Shown here one piece after another: positions 59,184-64,000 of a stretch of 64,000 bases of DNA (position 1 is its first letter; each line of letters opens with the position of its first letter). Origin of the DNA: Anarhynchus alexandrinus (Eukaryota; Chordata; Aves; Charadriiformes; Charadriidae); assembly GCA_008711295.1 (NCBI GenBank), contig VUYV01000212.1, positions 590,564-654,563 on the forward strand, written 5' to 3'. Made by a program: the position numbers and the translations under genes. A model generated the notes under the pieces. It ran no database searches, was not told the origin of the DNA, and saw nothing but the letters and a program-made list of their open reading frames with translations.

Positions 59184-59900
59184 CTTTGTGCATTGAACGC
59201 CAAGAAGGTGTACATGGTATCCATGGATTTTTGTTATAGTCACTTCTGTCTACTTTTGTGACTGCTTTTAATCAACGAAGAGCCTGACTATGGGTTGAAG
59301 ATCCTAATCTGTATAAAGACATTAAGTGTTGCCAAATATGAATTACAAACAAGATTCTTTAAGGGTTGGAAAGCGTGGGGGGACAAGAAAGGGGAATGGA
59401 GGGATAGGTTGATTTTTTTTTTAATAGGGTGCTTTTTTCCATTGTAAAGAGCTGTAGTGGTATGTTTGTTTGCAAGACAACTAGAATTTTAAGTCAAATA
59501 TTTGGTTGATCTGTGACTCAGCTATCAGTTGAAGACAACTTTTATCAACTTAGCGTCCCGGAGATTATACATCGATAAGCAGCATTTTTAACAAAATATT
59601 ATTTGGGTTTGGAAAATACTTTTGGATTAAAAAAAAGCTATCATGCTGACAATTAAATTATATTTCAAAGTGGAATAGACAGTATGGAACAGACGCCGGT
59701 AAGTAAAATAATAGGTATCAAGACATGACATTTTTCAAATGTCTTCAAAGAACACATTCGTTTATGTTGTGTGTATGATTTCATTTATTTTATAAAGATA
59801 AGACACGTGAATTTTTATTACAGGCTCCTGTATGTCATGGTTCCTTTGCTACTCAAAAATATCACTGTAAATGAAATAAAATGTTACTTGCTATTTGACC
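59184..59900 (+). other. ARHGAP10: ARHGAP10 3' UTR
   Basis: Non-coding sequence from the TAG stop to the predicted cleavage site about 15-25 bases after the AATAAA at 59875-59880. It is AT-rich and about 0.7 kb long. The end point is inferred from the signal. Longer forms using downstream signals (for example AATAAA near 61404 or at 63029-63034) cannot be excluded. Confidence 0.75.
59875..59880 (+). terminator. ARHGAP10: Poly(A) signal AATAAA
   Basis: A canonical AATAAA in ATGAAATAAAATGTTACTTG, the first such hexamer after the stop codon, placed about 690 bp downstream of it. Confidence 0.75.
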
Positions 59901-62900
59901 TAAGTCATCCCTATGTTGGAGAATATTTTGCTCTGGTTCTGTAAGTTATGATGTGAAATAATTATTGGCAGCTGTATGCAGTCAGCCTCAAGCAGGCTCC
60001 TTCCTTAAAATAGGCAACTCTGCAAGCTCAAGCCAAAAGGAAAAGACAATTTCTGGCTACAATCCGTGTGCATCCTGGAGGCATCTTGGATTTTATCTGC
60101 TGTCTGTCTGTCTAGCTCCTCCTTCAGCTTCCCTTTCTTCCTCCCCTGTAATTATCAATTGTTAAGGTCTTAATGATACTTCATAGTATCAGAATCCTCA
60201 AGTAGCTGCCTCATAATTTGTGGAACTATTTGAGCAGTAAGAGAGAGTTACCTGTGCTCATAGAAAAAGCTTCCAGAAATCTTTTAGTGTACAAAGCTGT
60301 GCTTTGTGATTAAAAAAAAAAAAAAAAGTTATGTGCAGTTTATCATTACTCTTTGTATTTCTTTCTCCTTCAAACAAGACCCTCTGGGAGGCAGCGGAGA
60401 GGAGGATGCAGGAAAATATGACGGGATGACGTGCTAATACAGGCTCACGTATTTGTTAAATTGGACTCCATGGATTTTGAGTCATTTACTGCAGATATAC
60501 TTAGCTTGCAAGTTTTTCTAACTAATGTGATTAGTAAACCAGCTAATGGTTAATGCTGCCTTAAGGTTGGGATGGGTTTTTTCCCCCCTTAAGATTTAAC
60601 TCCATAGCATTATTTTGTTCCTTTGCCCAGACTGCATAGACCATTGGAGTATGCACAAATCACTTCCAGATGGAGCAATGGTGGGCCAAGTCAGTACAGC
60701 TCTCCAGCACTAAACCTCACAGCTTGGAGGAGTTTCATTTGGTGTATTCTTATGGTATCTGCGCAGTGACTTTCTGCCATACAGCCTTTAGGCAATTCTC
60801 GTCTTGGCATAGTGGCTAAAAGTGACCCAAGCACTAAAGATGACTTTTGGACTTCTGTGAAGGAGATGATAAAGTTCTTGAATTTGCTCTTTGACTCAGT
60901 ATTAAGGAAACAGTTGCACCAGTACGTATCGCAACAGGTTGCTCGTTTCCTTACTCGGATTTGTTCACATGGCAAAGCGCTGTTACGGCTGGGTATCATC
61001 TTGCCTGGGCCCACAGCATTGTCAGCTTATTTGTGGCCTTAAAGAGTCATTCTGGAAGCAGGACAGCGTCTGTGTGGCCAGACACGGTTTTCGTGGCTAC
61101 CAGTTGGTCAAAAATGTTGAAGGAAGAGGGAGAATGTCAATCTTTCATATTAGCCTAGCAGGTGTGGCAGCTAGGTATGCTGGCTTCTTGGATAGCGAAG
61201 CTGTGATAACGTGAAGCTTACAAACTTTTTAAGTTGCTTCCATTTGTTTTGTTGTTGTTATAAACGTGCAGCGCGTGCTTGTTCTTGTTCTGGCTGCTGT
61301 CTTCCAGAATTCTCAATGTATTTCTCAGCTCTAGCTCTGTGGTTTGGTTTGATTTTTTTCCTTTTTAACTGAGGTGGTTTAAAAAAGCAGATACATAGAG
61401 AAGGAATAAAAGACTTAGTGTCTCTTCCATCCAGTCCTGTGACCCAATTTGCCTTTAGGTGAGCTGTTTTGAGACTCCTCTGTTACTTCTGGAGCCACGC
61501 AGAACCCAAACAAGAAGAAAACTTTTCTACTGAGAAATGATATGCTGAGCAGAAGTAATGCTAATCCAAACTTTCTCACGTCCTAGACGTTGTCTAAAGG
61601 CAGTGGTGTGAGCTGAGCCAGATCAGATCTGGCTTTCAGTCGAACCACACTGCCTCTTAGGAGTTTAGTTGTGGTAACTTACCCACCATACAGGTTTCCA
61701 CATCAGCCCCGTTGTCCTCATTCCGAGTACAGACTTGTGCAGCCGAGTTAGCTATGGCACATCTCAGTCTTCCTCCTCACTGCCGAACAGCGCTGTAAAG
61801 ATGGCCTCATACTGACTGTTTGGAAGTAGAAATTTTAAGGATGCTAAAAATTAAAAATCATATAAAGAAACTCAGGCCCTTTCCCATCCTTTGAGGAGAT
61901 GGTGTTCTTTCCTGAAGCTGGGCCTTAGGGCATGCCTCTTGTCTGTCTTTTCCATGGCTTGGTAGATTTGGGAAGAGCAGAGTAATGCACTGTTAACTTG
62001 AGGCAGGAAGGAGGACAGGGCATCACCTGTAGAGAAAGCTGGTCAAAGGGCTCTTCTTCTTTTTTGTCCTAGCAGCAGGAGCGGTTGTTCTCCATGGGTC
62101 TGTTCTGACTCCATTCTCTCAGGGGGAGCTGCTCTCCTGTCCCAGCTGTGGGTACAGGCTCAGCTCAGTCCTCAGGTTGGGTTCCCCCTCCCTTGCTGTG
62201 TGCTGGTTACTGTGCGTAGGGACATGTACGTGTCGGTTTTCAAAAGCTGAGACTCATGGTAGTGAATGCGTGACACAGGCTGAAAATTAGAGGGTGAATT
62301 AGGAAAAAAACCCACCAACATTCTGTGCTTTTTATGCAAAATGACGTTTGCCTTGCCATCGCTATGGGGCCAGAGATTGAATCCCTCAGCCTGCGGATTA
62401 AGGTCGAATGTGCGTTTGGTGAATAATTAATGGAAAAGCTGAGACTCCTGACTAGCCGGGATCAGTAGGAAGTTACAGTCTGCGTTAGTCACTGGGCAGT
62501 GTGCAGCTCTCTGCCTTGGCCAGGCAACATTTTCACTCTGCTGGGTGAAAAATCCCGGGGTTTTCAGGCTGCTGAATGTTGTTAATCATTGTCCCAGCTG
62601 ATCTTCCTGGCAGGTTTCCTTCTGATGCCCAGTCTTTCATGAGGGGTGAAAGAAAAATCTCATTGGCTGATTTATCTGCCCTGTAACAAAAATAAGTGTT
62701 CCTGCTACACTGTTTACAGCTTTTGCTAGCTGAGCCTCTGGAATTGCATCACAGAAAAGACTCGGGGAGAAACTTGCCTTTCTTAGTGCTCTGTTCTTTG
62801 TTCTCTTAACCCATTTCACAATTCTTACCTGGTCTGCAATTTAAAGAGAACAGTTGCTGACAGAGGGCTTATGTAGGCTGCAAATGCATGAGTGCTAAAC

Positions 62901-64000
62901 ACGGTTTAACTGGAAGCCTTCACTGGAGTTCCACCTTTTAAGCTGAATGTGCCTTGAACATCGTTTTCTACATCAGAGTTCAACAGAGCGTCCTCATCTG
63001 TGCTTGCAGTAACCCCAGGTAAGCATCAAATAAACTTCATCCTATCGATAGCAACAGTTAACGTGTTCTTTTGAAAACCTTATGGCGTGGCATGTTTTAC
63101 CTAGCAAAATCTTTGAAATGATAGGGCATTTTTTCACTTCTTTTTATCTTAGTAATATTATACTCATCATAAACTCACAGTTTCTGTAGATACCTGAAAG
63201 AAAGCAATGTCCCAGCTTGAGGTCAGATTACAAGTTTCATTATGTTTTAAAGTAGTGATAGCGCTTTCTTATTTCTAGAACAGCATATGACAGATACATC
63301 TGCTTGTAAACATATGGGAAATTTTTCTTAACACTGCTGATCCTCTACTATTCTTTCCTTCTGACAATTCAGCAAACAGAAGGCAGGTGCAAGGATTTTT
63401 GGCAATAAAAAGTTTGTGTAACTTGTTATTAAAAAACCAAAATGCAATGAAATGGTTGTCTTACACCACAGACCTAGCTTTGTGCAGAATGTAGTTGTGA
63501 ATTTTTGAGATAGAGCACAGAACAACCCAGGATAGCAAGAGTTTTATTTCCCCTTCTAAACTATCTTACCATAATTATAATTGGAAAAGACCTGAGACCT
63601 GATGCCGAGAAGGCAGTTTGACTTAGTCACTGGGCAAACCTTGTGCACATAAAATAGCGGATCCCTAGTTCCAGGAGAGAAATTCTAACTTTGGTCAATG
63701 GCTAGAGCAGCTCTAGGCCAACTGAAACGGGAAGCCAGACTTGCCCGGCTCTTCGAAGGTTGCTGGGTTTGTTTCTTTGAGGGGATGTAGCTCGCGCGTG
63801 TAGCAGTGGCAGCACCTCATTTGGCAGGCACAGTTATCCGGGTTAAGTGAACCGAATTCCTCGCGGTTGGGCATTCCTTACTCTACAGCGCCAGAAGCTG
63901 CTCTCTAGCTGAAGCCATCATATGCGCTGCGTCATCCAAATTAGCGGAGCTTGAAGAAACCAAATTTCTAGATGTATGAAGAAAGATGTTATATTACATT
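59901..64000. other. Intergenic region downstream of ARHGAP10
   Basis: About 4.1 kb without a recognisable exon. It contains a 16-base A run (60312-60327) and small open frames at 60691-61214 on both strands with no recognisable content. A minus-strand AATAAA (TTTATT at 63543-63548) has a GT-rich stretch on its downstream side. In other vertebrates NR3C2 lies convergently next to ARHGAP10, so its 3' UTR could enter from the right edge. I cannot confirm that here. Confidence 0.6.
63543..63548 (-). terminator. Possible minus-strand poly(A) signal
   Basis: TTTATT on the plus strand is AATAAA on the minus strand. Downstream on the minus strand the sequence reads CCTGGGTTGTTCTGTGCT, a GT-rich element of the kind that promotes cleavage. 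It would fit the end of a convergent transcript such as NR3C2, but single hexamers are frequent by chance in AT-rich DNA. Confidence 0.25.

Noticed and set aside
60691..61214. Overlapping open frames downstream of ARHGAP10
   Set aside because: Several frames on both strands cover the same bases, with no recognisable motif or splice context.

Overview
The window is a piece of a vertebrate genome, most likely a bird. It is AT-rich, has no prokaryote-like gene packing, and carries CR1 LINE tails of the avian/reptilian type ending in TTCTATGATTCTATGA-like units. Turtles and crocodilians also carry CR1, so 'bird' is an inference.

The only protein-coding gene I can support is the 3' part of a plus-strand GRAF-family RhoGAP, identified as ARHGAP10 (GRAF2/PS-GAP). 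Seven exons with canonical splice sites and matching phases lie at 2107-2212, 2835-2994, 18448-18598, 33425-33587, 46575-46706, 48161-48252 and 59095-59183 (stop TAG at 59181-59183). They encode about 297 C-terminal residues: the second half of the RhoGAP domain, a long Ser/Pro/Thr-rich linker, and a C-terminal SH3 domain. The BAR and PH domains and the first half of the RhoGAP domain, with its arginine finger, would lie upstream of base 1. The 3' UTR runs from 59184 to about 59900, with AATAAA at 59875-59880.

Region by region: 1-2106 is upstream intron. 2213-59094 is the six introns separating these exons, from 622 bp to 15.5 kb. 59900-64000 is intergenic, with a possible minus-strand poly(A) signal near 63545 that might belong to the convergent neighbour expected from vertebrate synteny (NR3C2). 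The introns hold three CR1 copies (17390-17566; 53401-about 54365 minus strand; about 54428-54602 plus strand), several degenerate fragments resembling ancient amniote MIR/CORE-SINE and L3-type repeats, a perfect 9-bp minisatellite (42155-42235), short microsatellites, and one assembly gap (49852-50137).

I found no clear novel system. The best leads are a possible alternative last exon at 11984-12398 that would yield a GRAF2 form lacking the SH3 domain, an unusually long (about 261-codon) antisense open frame in the 46707-48160 intron, a phase-compatible candidate cassette exon at 29662-29815, a head-to-head CR1 pair, and a possible sequencing-adapter remnant at the gap edge.
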